Below, piece by piece: positions 28,170 to 37,765 of a stretch of DNA of 64,000 bases. This DNA is from Rhodopirellula islandica. GTDB lineage: Bacteria; Planctomycetota; Planctomycetia; Pirellulales; Pirellulaceae. Each line of letters opens with the position of its first letter. The first letter of the stretch is position 1. The stretch covers positions 1-64,000 of the forward strand of contig NZ_LECT01000015.1 of NCBI RefSeq assembly GCF_001027925.1. Reading direction: 5' to 3'. Below the pieces are notes generated by a model. The model had not been told where the DNA came from and searched no databases. It saw nothing but the letters and a program-made list of their open reading frames with translations. The position numbers and the translations under genes were made by a program.

Positions 28170-28679
28170 TCAGTCGCCAACACCCAAGTCGTCATCCAAC
28201 GCGTCCAAAATCAGCTTCAATTCGGCCTCTTCGTGCTCGTGAAACTGCTTCACAAACGCGTCGTAACGGACCAGAACCTTTTCTTGGGCGGTGGTGACTT
28301 CGGGGGTCACGCCCTCAATCGGCGTGTCGCCGGTGCAAGCCTGCGCGGCCGCTTCCGCCAAGTGTCTCGAATCTTCGAACAAGACGGCGTGTTGGTTCCG
28401 CAAATTTTCCGCCGCCAAAGACATTTCCGGGTCCGCATCCAAGGCCTGATCGAAGTAGCCGTAAGCTTCTTCCAAGCCAAAATGCAGAGCCAACTGGTCG
28501 TTCAAGTCACTAAATAACTGAATTAATTCAGGCCAATGGTTGGCCGCTGCCTCCCGCGGCTGCGTCAGAACAGCCAAGCGGTCCGTCAATATTTTCAGGT
28601 CGCGATTGTCATTCTTGATGTCCTGCATAAACGCCGCGTTGACACTCAAACGGCGTGAATTGTTCGCTTGCTCGGCCAT
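28170..28679 (-). CDS. Hemerythrin-like domain protein
   Basis: A soluble 169-aa four-helix protein with the spaced His and Glu of HHE/hemerythrin domains: RLSVNAAFMQD, LALHFGLEEAYGYFDQAL, LRNQHAVLFEDSRHL and FVKQFHEHEEAELKLILDAL. Such domains bind a di-iron centre that senses or carries O2 or NO. The start is the ATG at 28679, with ggaagg 6 bp upstream; longer frames lack a ribosome site. It is the first gene of the trio that continues with the CHAT-like and Hint proteins (60-bp gap). Unlike them it lacks a signal peptide. Confidence 0.75.
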   Translation of the reverse strand: MAEQANNSRRLSVNAAFMQDIKNDNRDLKILTDRLAVLTQPREAAANHWPELIQLFSDLNDQLALHFGLEEAYGYFDQALDADPEMSLAAENLRNQHAVLFEDSRHLAEAAAQACTGDTPIEGVTPEVTTAQEKVLVRYDAFVKQFHEHEEAELKLILDALDDDLGVGD

Positions 28680-28979
28680 GTTGCTACCTTCCATTGCAGT
28701 GAATTGACTGCCTTCATTGTAGCCTTCCAGTGAATCGGGCTGGGATGCTTCCAACGACGAAATGGCCCGGATCAACAAAATGATTTTCGACCTTGACTGA
28801 TTTTCTAGGATGGGAACAATTTGACTCCGTGGTCGAGACGATTCGTTTCGGCCGCAGAAATCTTGAGAAAGGAGTTCTCAAGAAGTGTGCTTCCCAGGAA
28901 TTGGGTTCGCGTGAAACTGGATTCACGTGAACAACGAAGCACCACGACGATCCATTCACGTCAGCAAGGAGGCGACGAG

Positions 28980-30902
28980 ATGCGTCACGCAATCGATCAA
29001 TGGTTGAGCCAAACCAAACCGGGTGGAACCTTCCGGTCTTCATTCGGCTCCTCGACAATGCCGCCTCACGAAGCGGTGAAGTGGAACGATCCCTCAGGCA
29101 GCAACGTTCAAACGGTTCGCCGCGTTGACCAATCGACTGCCTCCGAGCAGATCCAATCGCGAGCGACCAAGCTTGCTGGCGCCACGGAATCCAATTCGCC
29201 CAGCCCTTCCACCTCCCGGCGTGATGCTTCCACGACGCGTCTGTCAGGTTTGCTGAAGAAAGTTCGCTTCTTCTCGGGATCCGACATCGAGTTCACCTCG
29301 ATCGCCCAATCAGCCGAGACCTGCGAACCCGGTCAATTGGTGGTCTATCGCTTGGGCGATGACTGCCCGGTTGAATTGATCTCGCAAGCTCTCGCCCGTG
29401 GTGCCGCCGGCATTCTGACGGAGCAAATTTTGCCAGCTCCGGTTCCTCAAGCCATTGTGGCGGACACCGACCGAGCCCTCGCGGAAATTCGATCCAAGCA
29501 AACCGATCGCCCCGACCAAAAACTCATCACGATCGGCATCGTTGGCTCGGCCGGAAAAACGGTCACCGCATTCCTCACCGCCTCCGTTCTGCGCGACATC
29601 CCCTGCCGAGTCGCCTACCAAACGGACCTTGGATCCAGCGATTCGGTGGTCACCGAAGCAGGGCCCGCCAAGGCCACCAACGGCGCGTCGCTGATTGACG
29701 CCTTGTCCGATGCCGTGGATGCGGGCGCAGCCGTCAGCATCACCGAAATGGATTCCACTCAACTGCGTCTGGGAGCCTACGACCAGATTGAATTGGACAT
29801 CGTCGTCGTGACCGGGCGTGATGCAGGCAGCAACGACTTTGGGCCTTCACCGATCGAATGTGCTTTCGAATTGGTGACGCAGGGCGGGGTGTTGATTGTG
29901 CCAGAATCAAACCAACACATCCTTTCCGCAGCACACGCGACGGCACAGACACAGAACATCGAACTGGTGACCTACGGAGTCGACAACGCCGCCGATGTTT
30001 CGATCCGCACGATCTCGCACGAAGACGGCACCTTGACCGCCATGCTGCGACATGAATCCCGAGCCGCGGTGATGGAATCGTTCCTCGGCCGGGGACACTT
30101 TGCCGAATGCTTGGCCGCCGCTGCCGCCGTTGGCGTGGTGACCGAAAACCCCTTGCCACAAATCGCCGAATCCCTCTGCAAACTTCGCGATTTGCCAGGC
30201 CGGTTCGAAGCCATCACGACCGACGACTGGGAAACCGATCAAAATAATCCCGCCGTGCGTTTGGACATTGGTGGAACGCCTGAACGAGTCAAGTTTGCTT
30301 TGCAAGCGGCTCGCAAAGAACTGCTGCAAACCCCCGCCAGCTCCGCCCCAATGACGTTGCCCATGCACGCTTCCTCCAAAGCAAGCAGGGCCAAACGTCC
30401 CAAACTTTGGTGCGTCTTGGCGGTCAGCGAAAAAGACGATGCTGACACGCTGATGCAGTACGGTCGCTTGCTGGAAACCATGCCCGATCACTGTGTGCTG
30501 ACCTGCGTCGGATCGGACAAAGCGCACTTTCTATCGATGAGCCACGGTGTTTTGGACGGGATCCAAGATGTCGCCGCCATGCGATTGGTCGCCGATCCCA
30601 ACCGCGCAATCCAGTGGGCGCATGGCGAAGCAAGTCACAACGACATGATCTTGGTCATCGGCGGGATCGACCGTCGCAATCCCGACTCGGAACGCCGATC
30701 CTTGGATGCGGTCACTCAAGTCATCACCGCCTGTGCGGAAGAACGCGAACAAGCTCTGCAAGCGAATTCGCAACCAGCCATCAGCCCAAGCCTGCCCGAC
30801 TCCGGTCTGCCAAACTCCGACCTGCACGGCCAGAACTTGCCCGGTCAGAACAATGGCACCGACGCTGATCCCCCCCAACTCAAATTGTTCGACGGAAACT
30901 GA
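28980..30902 (+). CDS. Mur-ligase family protein (MurE-like paralogue)
   Basis: Mur ligases join amino acids to UDP-MurNAc during peptidoglycan synthesis. The 640-aa protein has an N-terminal disordered stretch, a MurE-like N domain (VRFFSGSDIEFTSIAQSA... GAAGILTE), an ATP loop (IGIVGSAGKTVTAFL) and a C-terminal domain (LPGRFEAI, DIGGTPERVKFALQAARKEL). The DNPR motif that MurE uses to read diaminopimelate is not visible, and the ATP loop GSAGKT departs from GTNGKT. It may be a paralogue with another substrate rather than the housekeeping MurE. The ATG at 28980 has a perfect aaggagg 7 bp upstream. A small hypothetical gene follows after 21 bp. Confidence 0.75.
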   Translation: MRHAIDQWLSQTKPGGTFRSSFGSSTMPPHEAVKWNDPSGSNVQTVRRVDQSTASEQIQSRATKLAGATESNSPSPSTSRRDASTTRLSGLLKKVRFFSGSDIEFTSIAQSAETCEPGQLVVYRLGDDCPVELISQALARGAAGILTEQILPAPVPQAIVADTDRALAEIRSKQTDRPDQKLITIGIVGSAGKTVTAFLTASVLRDIPCRVAYQTDLGSSDSVVTEAGPAKATNGASLIDALSDAVDAGAAVSITEMDSTQLRLGAYDQIELDIVVVTGRDAGSNDFGPSPIECAFELVTQGGVLIVPESNQHILSAAHATAQTQNIELVTYGVDNAADVSIRTISHEDGTLTAMLRHESRAAVMESFLGRGHFAECLAAAAAVGVVTENPLPQIAESLCKLRDLPGRFEAITTDDWETDQNNPAVRLDIGGTPERVKFALQAARKELLQTPASSAPMTLPMHASSKASRAKRPKLWCVLAVSEKDDADTLMQYGRLLETMPDHCVLTCVGSDKAHFLSMSHGVLDGIQDVAAMRLVADPNRAIQWAHGEASHNDMILVIGGIDRRNPDSERRSLDAVTQVITACAEEREQALQANSQPAISPSLPDSGLPNSDLHGQNLPGQNNGTDADPPQLKLFDGN

Positions 30903-30923
30903 TCCCTCCCCGATGAGACTGCT

Positions 30924-31316
30924 ATGACCTCTTGGTGGCAACGACTTCAATCCAAGTGGGATGAGTGGTGCGGTGATCGCGAAATGGAGCAATCCATTCG
31001 TCGGCACCTGCGTCAAAATGGGTACTTCGGCGCGACCGCCAAATTGAGCGGCGTGCGACTGGTCGCGGTCCAACGCCCCGGTTGGCAACAACTGTTTCGG
31101 TTTGATGTTCGCGCACGCGTGGATTTCCAAACGCCCGATGATGAACCAGATCCCGATCCGGTCTATCACGAACTGTACGGTTTGGTTCACGAAGACATTC
31201 GTCACAACCGCAGCCAGGTGCGTGTGTTTGACACGCCGGAACAACGCGTCGAGCTGTTCCGCGACTGGAGTGAAGGGTTGATCTGTTTGCGGGGTGCGAA
31301 AGGACTGCTAAGTTGA
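30924..31316 (+). CDS. Small hypothetical protein
   Basis: A 130-aa soluble protein with no motif I recognise. It is rich in charged and aromatic residues (MTSWWQRLQSKWDEWCGDRE) with an alternating strand-like middle (LSGVRLVAVQRPGWQQLFRFD) and an acidic loop (DDEPDPDPVYHEL). It starts 21 bp after the Mur-ligase-like gene, which suggests one transcript. The next gene begins about 75 bp later. Confidence 0.6.
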   Translation: MTSWWQRLQSKWDEWCGDREMEQSIRRHLRQNGYFGATAKLSGVRLVAVQRPGWQQLFRFDVRARVDFQTPDDEPDPDPVYHELYGLVHEDIRHNRSQVRVFDTPEQRVELFRDWSEGLICLRGAKGLLS

Positions 31317-31390
31317 TTCGAGGGAGAACTCGATTCGCCCTGCTTCCTTTGCTGCACTCACACCTTTCCATCGCAGACTCGATAGCCGCC

Positions 31391-34300
31391 ATGTTTGATC
31401 GCCGCGATTCTTTGGTTCTCAACTCGCTTTCGACCACGTTCTTGCCCTGCTGGCTTCTGTTGGGAATCAGCACTTTGTTCGGGGGGAACGCCACGGCGAT
31501 TGCCCAGGATGAATCGGATTTCCTCACCAACGTTCGCAAGCTGACGTTCGAAGGACGGCGCGCCGGCGAAGGCTACTTCAGTGCCGATGGCACCCGGATG
31601 GTCTTCCAAAGCGAACGCGATCCATCCAACCCGTTCTATCAAATCTATGTTTCCGACTTGGAAACCGGTGATATCCAACGCGTTTCGCCTGGCTTTGGCA
31701 AAACGACTTGCGGTTGGATCCACCCGAACGGCAAACAGGTTTTGTTTGCCAGCACGCACGCCGATCCAGCGTCAAAGCGTTTGCAACAGGAAGAACTCGA
31801 CTTCCGGGCATCCGGCGAATCCCGTCGCTACTCATGGGATTACGACCCAAGCTACGAACTTTACGCCGCTGACCTGGATCAAATCGAACCAGGCACCACG
31901 AAAGGTTTGACCGCCCTGACGGACGCCAAGGGTTACGACGCGGAAGCCAGCTACAGCCCGGATGGAACGCAAATCGTTTTCGCGTCCAACCGCGCCGCTT
32001 ACTCGCAAGAGTTGTCCGAACGCGAACAAGAACAATTCGAGCGTGACCCGGCCTTCATGAACGACCTCTACATCATGGACGCGGACGGTTCGAACGTGAA
32101 ACGACTGACCAGTGAACCCGGTTACGACGGCGGACCATTCTTTTCGCCCGATGGACAACGAATCTGCTGGCGACGCTTCGCTCCCAACGGAGCCACCGCG
32201 GAAATCTTCACGATGAAGACCGATGGCTCCGACGTCAAACGATTGACTGAAATCAACGCAATGAGCTGGGCACCGTTCTATCACCCCAGCGGTGAGTTCC
32301 TGGTTTTCACCACCAACAAACACGGGTTCGCAAACTTTGAACTGTACTTGGTTCGAGCCGACGGCGAAGGCGAGCCCGTTCGATTGACCACCACGGAAGG
32401 TTTCGATGGTCTGCCGGTCTTTCTTCCCACTGGCGACCAGTTGTCTTGGACGACCACACGTGTTGTGGACAGCAACGGCAACGTCGTGATGGAAGATGGC
32501 CAGCCCAAGCAAAGCACCTCGCAGATCTACGTGGCGGACTTTGATGTCGAGACCGCTCGTCAACGCCTGGGGTTGGCTGACCCAAACAGCAACAGCCAAA
32601 CAGACGAAGATGCGTCGCTGGCCCGAACGAACTTGACCGCCACGGCACCGGAGTTTCGCCCGAGCGATGTGATGCGTCACGTCGACTACCTGACTCGTCC
32701 TGAACTCGGCGGTCGATTGACGGGAACGCCGGGCGAAAAGCGAGCGACCGCCTACGTGGCGGCTTACTTGGAAAGCTTGGGGTTGGTTCCCGCCGGGCAG
32801 GACGGAACGTTCTTTCATGACTTTGAATTCCCAGCGGGTTCGTCCCTGGGGCCGGCCAACCAACTGACAATCACCACCTCATCGCCTGGTGGCAATTCCG
32901 CGACAATTGACGCCGAATTGACGGAATCGTGGGCCCCGCTTTCGTTCTCACAAACAGGCGACATCGAATCAGCTGAAGTCGTTTTCGCAGGTTACGGCCT
33001 GCAAGTTCCCGGCGATGAAGAGAACGATGAGTACGACAGTTACGTTCACTTGAATGTTGCCGACCGTTGGGTCTTGGTTCTGCGAGACCTGCCGCAAAAC
33101 ATCTCCGCCGAACAACGCCAACGGATGGCACGCTACGGCGATCCACGTCGCAAAGCCACCATCGCTCGCGACCTGGGAGCTCGCGGAATCATCTTCGCTG
33201 CTGGTCCCAACAGCCAAGTGAAGCGAGACGTGATCCGCTTTGATAGCAACGCGTCCCAAGCACAGGTCAGCTTGGCTGCTGTCTCCATCAGCAACGAAGT
33301 CGCATCCAAGTTGGTTCGCGCAGGCGGTCGCGACTTGAAAGAGCTGCAAACGCATCTCGATGACGGAAAGATGGCGATGGGGATTCCAATGTCGGGTATC
33401 ACGGTCAAAGCATCGATCGAAATCAACCGCCAAACCGGCACAGGTCGAAACGTGATCGCCCGCTTGCCGGCTGACTCCAAAGCCAACGCATCCACCCCCG
33501 TTCAGTTCCCGGTCGTGATGGTGGGTGCCCACATCGATCACCTGGGACGAGGCGGAGGCAGCAACTCACTGGCCCGATCGGACGAAGAAAACCAAGTCCA
33601 CGTCGGAGCCGATGACAATGCCAGCGGGGTCGCGGCGATGCTGGAAATCGCTCAGTACCTCGTCGACCAAAGAAACTCCGGCCGTTTGCAAATGAAACGA
33701 GACTTGATGATCGCCGCCTGGAGCGGTGAAGAGTTGGGGCTGTTTGGATCGCAAGCCTACGTCGATGACTTTGGAAAACTCTACCCAGCTGCTCCGATCC
33801 AAGACCCCAGCGAAGATGACATTGCGATTGCACACGCTCATGGGATGACCCCCGATGCAGCTTCGCTTGGCGATGCGGTCGCGGTTTACCTGAACCTCGA
33901 CATGGTCGGTCGCTTGCGAGACAAACTGATCGTGCAGGGCATCGGGTCATCGCCTGGTTTTGAAGGGGAAGTCCAACGCCGCAACGTGCCGGTGGGTGTT
34001 GCCTTGAAACTCGATCGAACCAGCACACGTTTGCCAACCGATGCGTCTGCCTTTGTGGCTCGCAAGGTGCCGATTTTGTCTGGATTCACGGGAGCACACG
34101 AGGACTACCACACACCTCGAGACACCCCCGACAAACTGAACTACGAAGGCAACGCCGACATCGCGAATTTGTTTGGATTGCTGACCCGCGGTTTTCTGAT
34201 GTCCGGCGAGGTGCCCGAGTTCAAACTGGACGAAGGTCAATCGACCGAAGAAGTCCCACGGGCTCGCTTGACCGCCTACCTGGGAACGATCCCAGACTAC

Positions 34301-34537
34301 GGTGCCGGCGAAATCAAAGGCCTGAAGCTGAGTGGAGTCGCATCCGGGGGGCCCGCTGAAACCGCGGGGGTTCGCGGCGGCGACGTGATCGTGAAGTTGG
34401 CCAAGCAAACCATCGAGGACATCTACGACTACACTTATGCCATTGAAGCGTTGAAGATCGGCGAGACGGTCGAGATGGTTGTCCATCGCGAAGGCCAGGA
34501 CGTGACGCTCTCCATCACCCCCGGGTCACGAGATTGA
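31391..34537 (+). CDS. Secreted M28 family zinc peptidase with PD40 propeller and PDZ domain
   Basis: The 1048-aa protein fuses three parts after a signal peptide (LSTTFLPCWLLLGI... AIAQD). Residues 45-400 are TolB-like PD40 repeats (ASYSPDGTQIVFASNR, GGPFFSPDGQRICWRR). Residues 450-920 are an M28 aminopeptidase with a PA-like insert: GAHIDHLGRG, GADDNASGVAAMLE, WSGEELGLFGSQ, NLDMVGRL and GAHEDYHTPRDT supply the two-zinc site. The C-terminus is a PDZ domain (SGVASGGPAETAGVRGGDVI). It should act in the periplasm or outside. A TTG at 31313 could add 26 residues; the ATG at 31391 gives a normal signal. The stop overlaps the TTG of the next gene. Confidence 0.88.
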   Translation: MFDRRDSLVLNSLSTTFLPCWLLLGISTLFGGNATAIAQDESDFLTNVRKLTFEGRRAGEGYFSADGTRMVFQSERDPSNPFYQIYVSDLETGDIQRVSPGFGKTTCGWIHPNGKQVLFASTHADPASKRLQQEELDFRASGESRRYSWDYDPSYELYAADLDQIEPGTTKGLTALTDAKGYDAEASYSPDGTQIVFASNRAAYSQELSEREQEQFERDPAFMNDLYIMDADGSNVKRLTSEPGYDGGPFFSPDGQRICWRRFAPNGATAEIFTMKTDGSDVKRLTEINAMSWAPFYHPSGEFLVFTTNKHGFANFELYLVRADGEGEPVRLTTTEGFDGLPVFLPTGDQLSWTTTRVVDSNGNVVMEDGQPKQSTSQIYVADFDVETARQRLGLADPNSNSQTDEDASLARTNLTATAPEFRPSDVMRHVDYLTRPELGGRLTGTPGEKRATAYVAAYLESLGLVPAGQDGTFFHDFEFPAGSSLGPANQLTITTSSPGGNSATIDAELTESWAPLSFSQTGDIESAEVVFAGYGLQVPGDEENDEYDSYVHLNVADRWVLVLRDLPQNISAEQRQRMARYGDPRRKATIARDLGARGIIFAAGPNSQVKRDVIRFDSNASQAQVSLAAVSISNEVASKLVRAGGRDLKELQTHLDDGKMAMGIPMSGITVKASIEINRQTGTGRNVIARLPADSKANASTPVQFPVVMVGAHIDHLGRGGGSNSLARSDEENQVHVGADDNASGVAAMLEIAQYLVDQRNSGRLQMKRDLMIAAWSGEELGLFGSQAYVDDFGKLYPAAPIQDPSEDDIAIAHAHGMTPDAASLGDAVAVYLNLDMVGRLRDKLIVQGIGSSPGFEGEVQRRNVPVGVALKLDRTSTRLPTDASAFVARKVPILSGFTGAHEDYHTPRDTPDKLNYEGNADIANLFGLLTRGFLMSGEVPEFKLDEGQSTEEVPRARLTAYLGTIPDYGAGEIKGLKLSGVASGGPAETAGVRGGDVIVKLAKQTIEDIYDYTYAIEALKIGETVEMVVHREGQDVTLSITPGSRD

Positions 34538-35394
34538 TTGCAACGAAACGGACCGATTCTCGATGGCGAGTCTTCATGACTTCGCTTGTCGGTCTGATTC
34601 TGCATGTCGGTTGCTGGCAGGATCCAGTTTTCGGGCAAGACGCGCCGCGGGCCCCGCTCGTGGCGGAAGGCCTGATCGACGAAGACAAGTTGGTCGCCGA
34701 GCCGATCGAAATGTCGTCGCTGCCCGCCCCGAGTGATGAAGTGGCGGAACTGCTGAAGGTCGGACAGGTTGAATTCATCTCCGGCGGGCCGCGCCCCTCC
34801 GAAACCCGTGGCCTACGATCCCCTGGGTTTATCAACCGAGACTTTGACGCCGAGACCCGGTTCAGCTTGTCCTACCACTTCTCCAGTCGCTGCCGCTGGT
34901 GGTGGGACGAAGATGGAATCGTGATCCGAGTTCGATACCCGGAACTGAATCTCAAGGTCTTTCACGAGGTTTGGTTCCGCCAACGCCCCAATGACCTCCG
35001 CCAGTTTTGGTCCTTGAGCTTGGTCCAGCATGAACTCGACCACATCCGACTCTCCACCGACCCGCGCGTGCTCAAGCGATTTGAGACGGCCGTTCGCAGT
35101 GAAGAGAGTTTGCGTTTCAGCTTTTCAGAAGTCGAGTCGATCCTCGGCGAGCAAGCCAACTCGAGAACGTCGAACCGTCGCTCACCGCGTCTGACCCCAG
35201 AACAAGTTCGGAAGCTGATCAACGAGCGAGTTCGCGAGCACTTCGACCAAACCTTCCAGTTGATCGAAATTCGCTACCGTGAGCTGGACCGACAAACCGC
35301 CCATGGTTCGTTCGCGGTTCCGACAGACAGCCCCCTTCGACAGTGGCTCGATCATTCCTCGGCCGAACGAGACGGCGAGCCGCAATCGGACTAG
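34534..35394 (+). CDS. Putative exported HExxH zinc protein (DUF922-like)
   Basis: A 286-aa protein of uncertain family. A hydrophobic segment near the start (FMTSLVGLILHVGC) is followed by a folded region ending in SLVQHELDHIRLSTDP, an HExxH zinc motif with the layout of DUF922-type proteases: a WWWDEDGIVIRVRYPEL strand and PNDLRQFWSL stand where family members have similar text. Start: TTG at 34534 overlaps the stop of the upstream peptidase (TTGA); ATG at 34576 is possible but removes the basic signal residues (TKRTDSRWR). It is co-transcribed with the M28 gene. Activity untested. Confidence 0.55.
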   Translation: MIATKRTDSRWRVFMTSLVGLILHVGCWQDPVFGQDAPRAPLVAEGLIDEDKLVAEPIEMSSLPAPSDEVAELLKVGQVEFISGGPRPSETRGLRSPGFINRDFDAETRFSLSYHFSSRCRWWWDEDGIVIRVRYPELNLKVFHEVWFRQRPNDLRQFWSLSLVQHELDHIRLSTDPRVLKRFETAVRSEESLRFSFSEVESILGEQANSRTSNRRSPRLTPEQVRKLINERVREHFDQTFQLIEIRYRELDRQTAHGSFAVPTDSPLRQWLDHSSAERDGEPQSD

Positions 35395-35596
35395 TTCCGA
35401 TCGCGATCCCGGCGGCAAAGTGCGTGACTCCGCCGGATTGGATTCAGCGGCGGAGGAATTTCACGAAATCGCGATGCCGAGTTCTCCGACGGCGGATCGC
35501 ATCTTGGGACACATCGTTCCGCGTGGTAAGTTGCCAGCTTCACTCGCTCACACGGCAGCCAAGCTGCCCGCACGCCCCCATTTATTGCGACTGTTT

Positions 35597-37765
35597 ATGT
35601 CCATCGACACCTACTCGATATGCCCTTGTGGTAGCGGCAAGAAGATCAAGTTTTGCAAATGCAAGGACTCTGTACACGAACTTGACCGCGTGCTGAAGAT
35701 GATCGATGGGGGCCAACTTGTCCCCGCCTTGGACCGCTTGAGCGCGATCTTGGAAGAACATCCTGACGCCGCTTGGGCGCTCGCGATTCGCGGCCGTTTG
35801 TTCATGGATTTGCGTGAATACACGTCACTGGAAGAAAACGCGGAACGCTTCCGACGCTTGCAGCCCTCCAACCCGCTGGCGTTGACCCAAAGTGCCGCCG
35901 CCGCCCTTTTCCGCCAAGACTTGTCGGCCGCCACCGAGCTGATTTTGGAAGCGTTGACCGAAAGCGGCCAAACGGTCGATTCGTTCGTTCTGGACGTCGC
36001 ATCGCTGCTCTCCTACGCCCTGGCGGGCAACGGAATCCTGTTGACGTCGCGTGTCTACGCCACCCTGGCGTTAGTTTCGACCGGCTACGAAGACAGCCGA
36101 ATGGCTGCCAATGTGCTGCAGCAAATCAACGGGGACCCGTCGGTCAACCAATTGGCCAAGGCCGTCCCGAATTTGATTCCGCCGCCAGAAAGCGCCGATT
36201 GGGTCGAACGCTACGACGAAGCCGCTCTGTTGCTTTCCAACAACAAAGTCGCCCTGGCACAAACCAAATTTGAATCTCTGCAGCGATCCGCCCCCCTGCA
36301 GCCGGCCGTCCTTTCCGGCTTGCTCAACTGTGCGATTTGGCGAGGCGATCACGTCGCTCAATCCGAACTGCTGGTCAAACTCTCCCAGTGCGAAGAACTG
36401 GACTTTGATGAGCGTGCTCGCTTCCTGGCGTTGGCACAAATTGCCAGTCCCGATGCCGATGGCATGACCGTTGAACACACGGAACTGATGGCGGACGTCG
36501 ATTCCATCGATGAGTACCAAATGGCGTTGATCGCCAACCCCCGATTCGAAGAATTGCCAGCGGACGCGTTGGAATCCGTGAAACGCGAAGGCGATGTTGC
36601 CCCTCGCTCCGCCTTCCAGATTCTCGACCGCGCCGTGCTGGACGAAGGCGAAACGCTGACGGCCGACAACATTCCAGTCGGGTTGGCGGCTCTCTTCCTG
36701 TTCGGTCGTGAAACGGATCGGTCCGCACGCCTGCAAGTCCTTGGTCTGCCCGTCGCGAAACGCCCCCAAGTCCAAGAACTTCTGGACGAAGTCGCTCCCA
36801 ATGTCAATTGGACCGAAGGCGAGAAGGGTCAGCTGCCCCTGGCCATGATCGCGACACCTCAAATTGGCGGCATTCGTCCCGAGCACCAGAAGGACCTGGA
36901 TGCCGTGGTCAAAGAGCTGATCCGTCAACGTGTTCCTGAAACACTCTCGACGACACCCGTCAAATTGCTCGGCGACGTTTCCTTGAAGGACGCTGCTAGC
37001 GACGACAGCAAAAAGCTGCAACGTGCCGCCATGGTGCGATTCATTGAAGGCGAAGACAGCTTGGTGGCCCGAGACGAAGAATTGATCAACCGCCTTTGTG
37101 AGCTGGGAAACCTTCCGCAGGTTGAACGTAAAAAAATCACCGGCGACGAACTCGAAGAGATCCCAGGCAGTGACCTGGATCGAATCGACCCATCCGGATT
37201 GGATCCCGAAAACCTGATCTACCTGATCCAGCGTGCTCAGCAGATTTCGGCCACCTCCATCGGCCGCCGGGCTTCCATCGCGTTGCTGGAAGCGGACACC
37301 GAATCGGTTGATGACGGCCGATTCATCGGTGCCAAAATCATCGCTTATTCGTTCCTGATGCAGCGTGCGACCGAGTCCGATGAAGCGGTGGATTACTTGG
37401 ACAAAGCCAAGGTCTACGCCGAAGAACACAAGCTCTCCGACGCTTCGTTGTTGCTGGCTGAACTCGGCCTTCGACTGCGTCGCCAAGAAATCGATTTGTT
37501 CCAAAACACCGTGCAAGCGATCGTTCAAAAGCACAGTGACAACCCCGAAGTGATGGGCCGGTTGCAGCAAATCTTGGCTCAACTCGGACTGATCAATCCC
37601 GACGGAACGCCTCGCCAGGCCCCAGGCATGGGCCCTGCATCGCAGGATCCTGCCGGCGGCGGACTCTGGACTCCCGACGGCGACTCCGGCGGATCCGCCC
37701 CCGCCAGCCCTGCTGGTGGCGAAGCTTCTGGTGGTGGCAAACTTTGGGTCCCCGGAATGGACTGA
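35597..37765 (+). CDS. SEC-C motif protein with TPR-like repeats
   Basis: A 722-aa soluble protein. The start MSIDTYSICPCGSGKKIKFC is a SEC-C zinc motif (CPCGSG...CKC), used by SecA and others to bind ribosomes or partner proteins. The rest is helical repeat of TPR style (LDRLSAILEEHPDAAWALAI, TQSAAAALFRQDLSAATEL, KVYAEEHKLSDASLLLAELG), with a Gly/Pro-rich tail (AGGEASGGGKLWVPGMD). The start is the ATG at 35597; longer frames upstream cover intergenic DNA. The stop TGA overlaps the ribD ATG by one base. Function unknown. Confidence 0.75.
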   Translation: MSIDTYSICPCGSGKKIKFCKCKDSVHELDRVLKMIDGGQLVPALDRLSAILEEHPDAAWALAIRGRLFMDLREYTSLEENAERFRRLQPSNPLALTQSAAAALFRQDLSAATELILEALTESGQTVDSFVLDVASLLSYALAGNGILLTSRVYATLALVSTGYEDSRMAANVLQQINGDPSVNQLAKAVPNLIPPPESADWVERYDEAALLLSNNKVALAQTKFESLQRSAPLQPAVLSGLLNCAIWRGDHVAQSELLVKLSQCEELDFDERARFLALAQIASPDADGMTVEHTELMADVDSIDEYQMALIANPRFEELPADALESVKREGDVAPRSAFQILDRAVLDEGETLTADNIPVGLAALFLFGRETDRSARLQVLGLPVAKRPQVQELLDEVAPNVNWTEGEKGQLPLAMIATPQIGGIRPEHQKDLDAVVKELIRQRVPETLSTTPVKLLGDVSLKDAASDDSKKLQRAAMVRFIEGEDSLVARDEELINRLCELGNLPQVERKKITGDELEEIPGSDLDRIDPSGLDPENLIYLIQRAQQISATSIGRRASIALLEADTESVDDGRFIGAKIIAYSFLMQRATESDEAVDYLDKAKVYAEEHKLSDASLLLAELGLRLRRQEIDLFQNTVQAIVQKHSDNPEVMGRLQQILAQLGLINPDGTPRQAPGMGPASQDPAGGGLWTPDGDSGGSAPASPAGGEASGGGKLWVPGMD

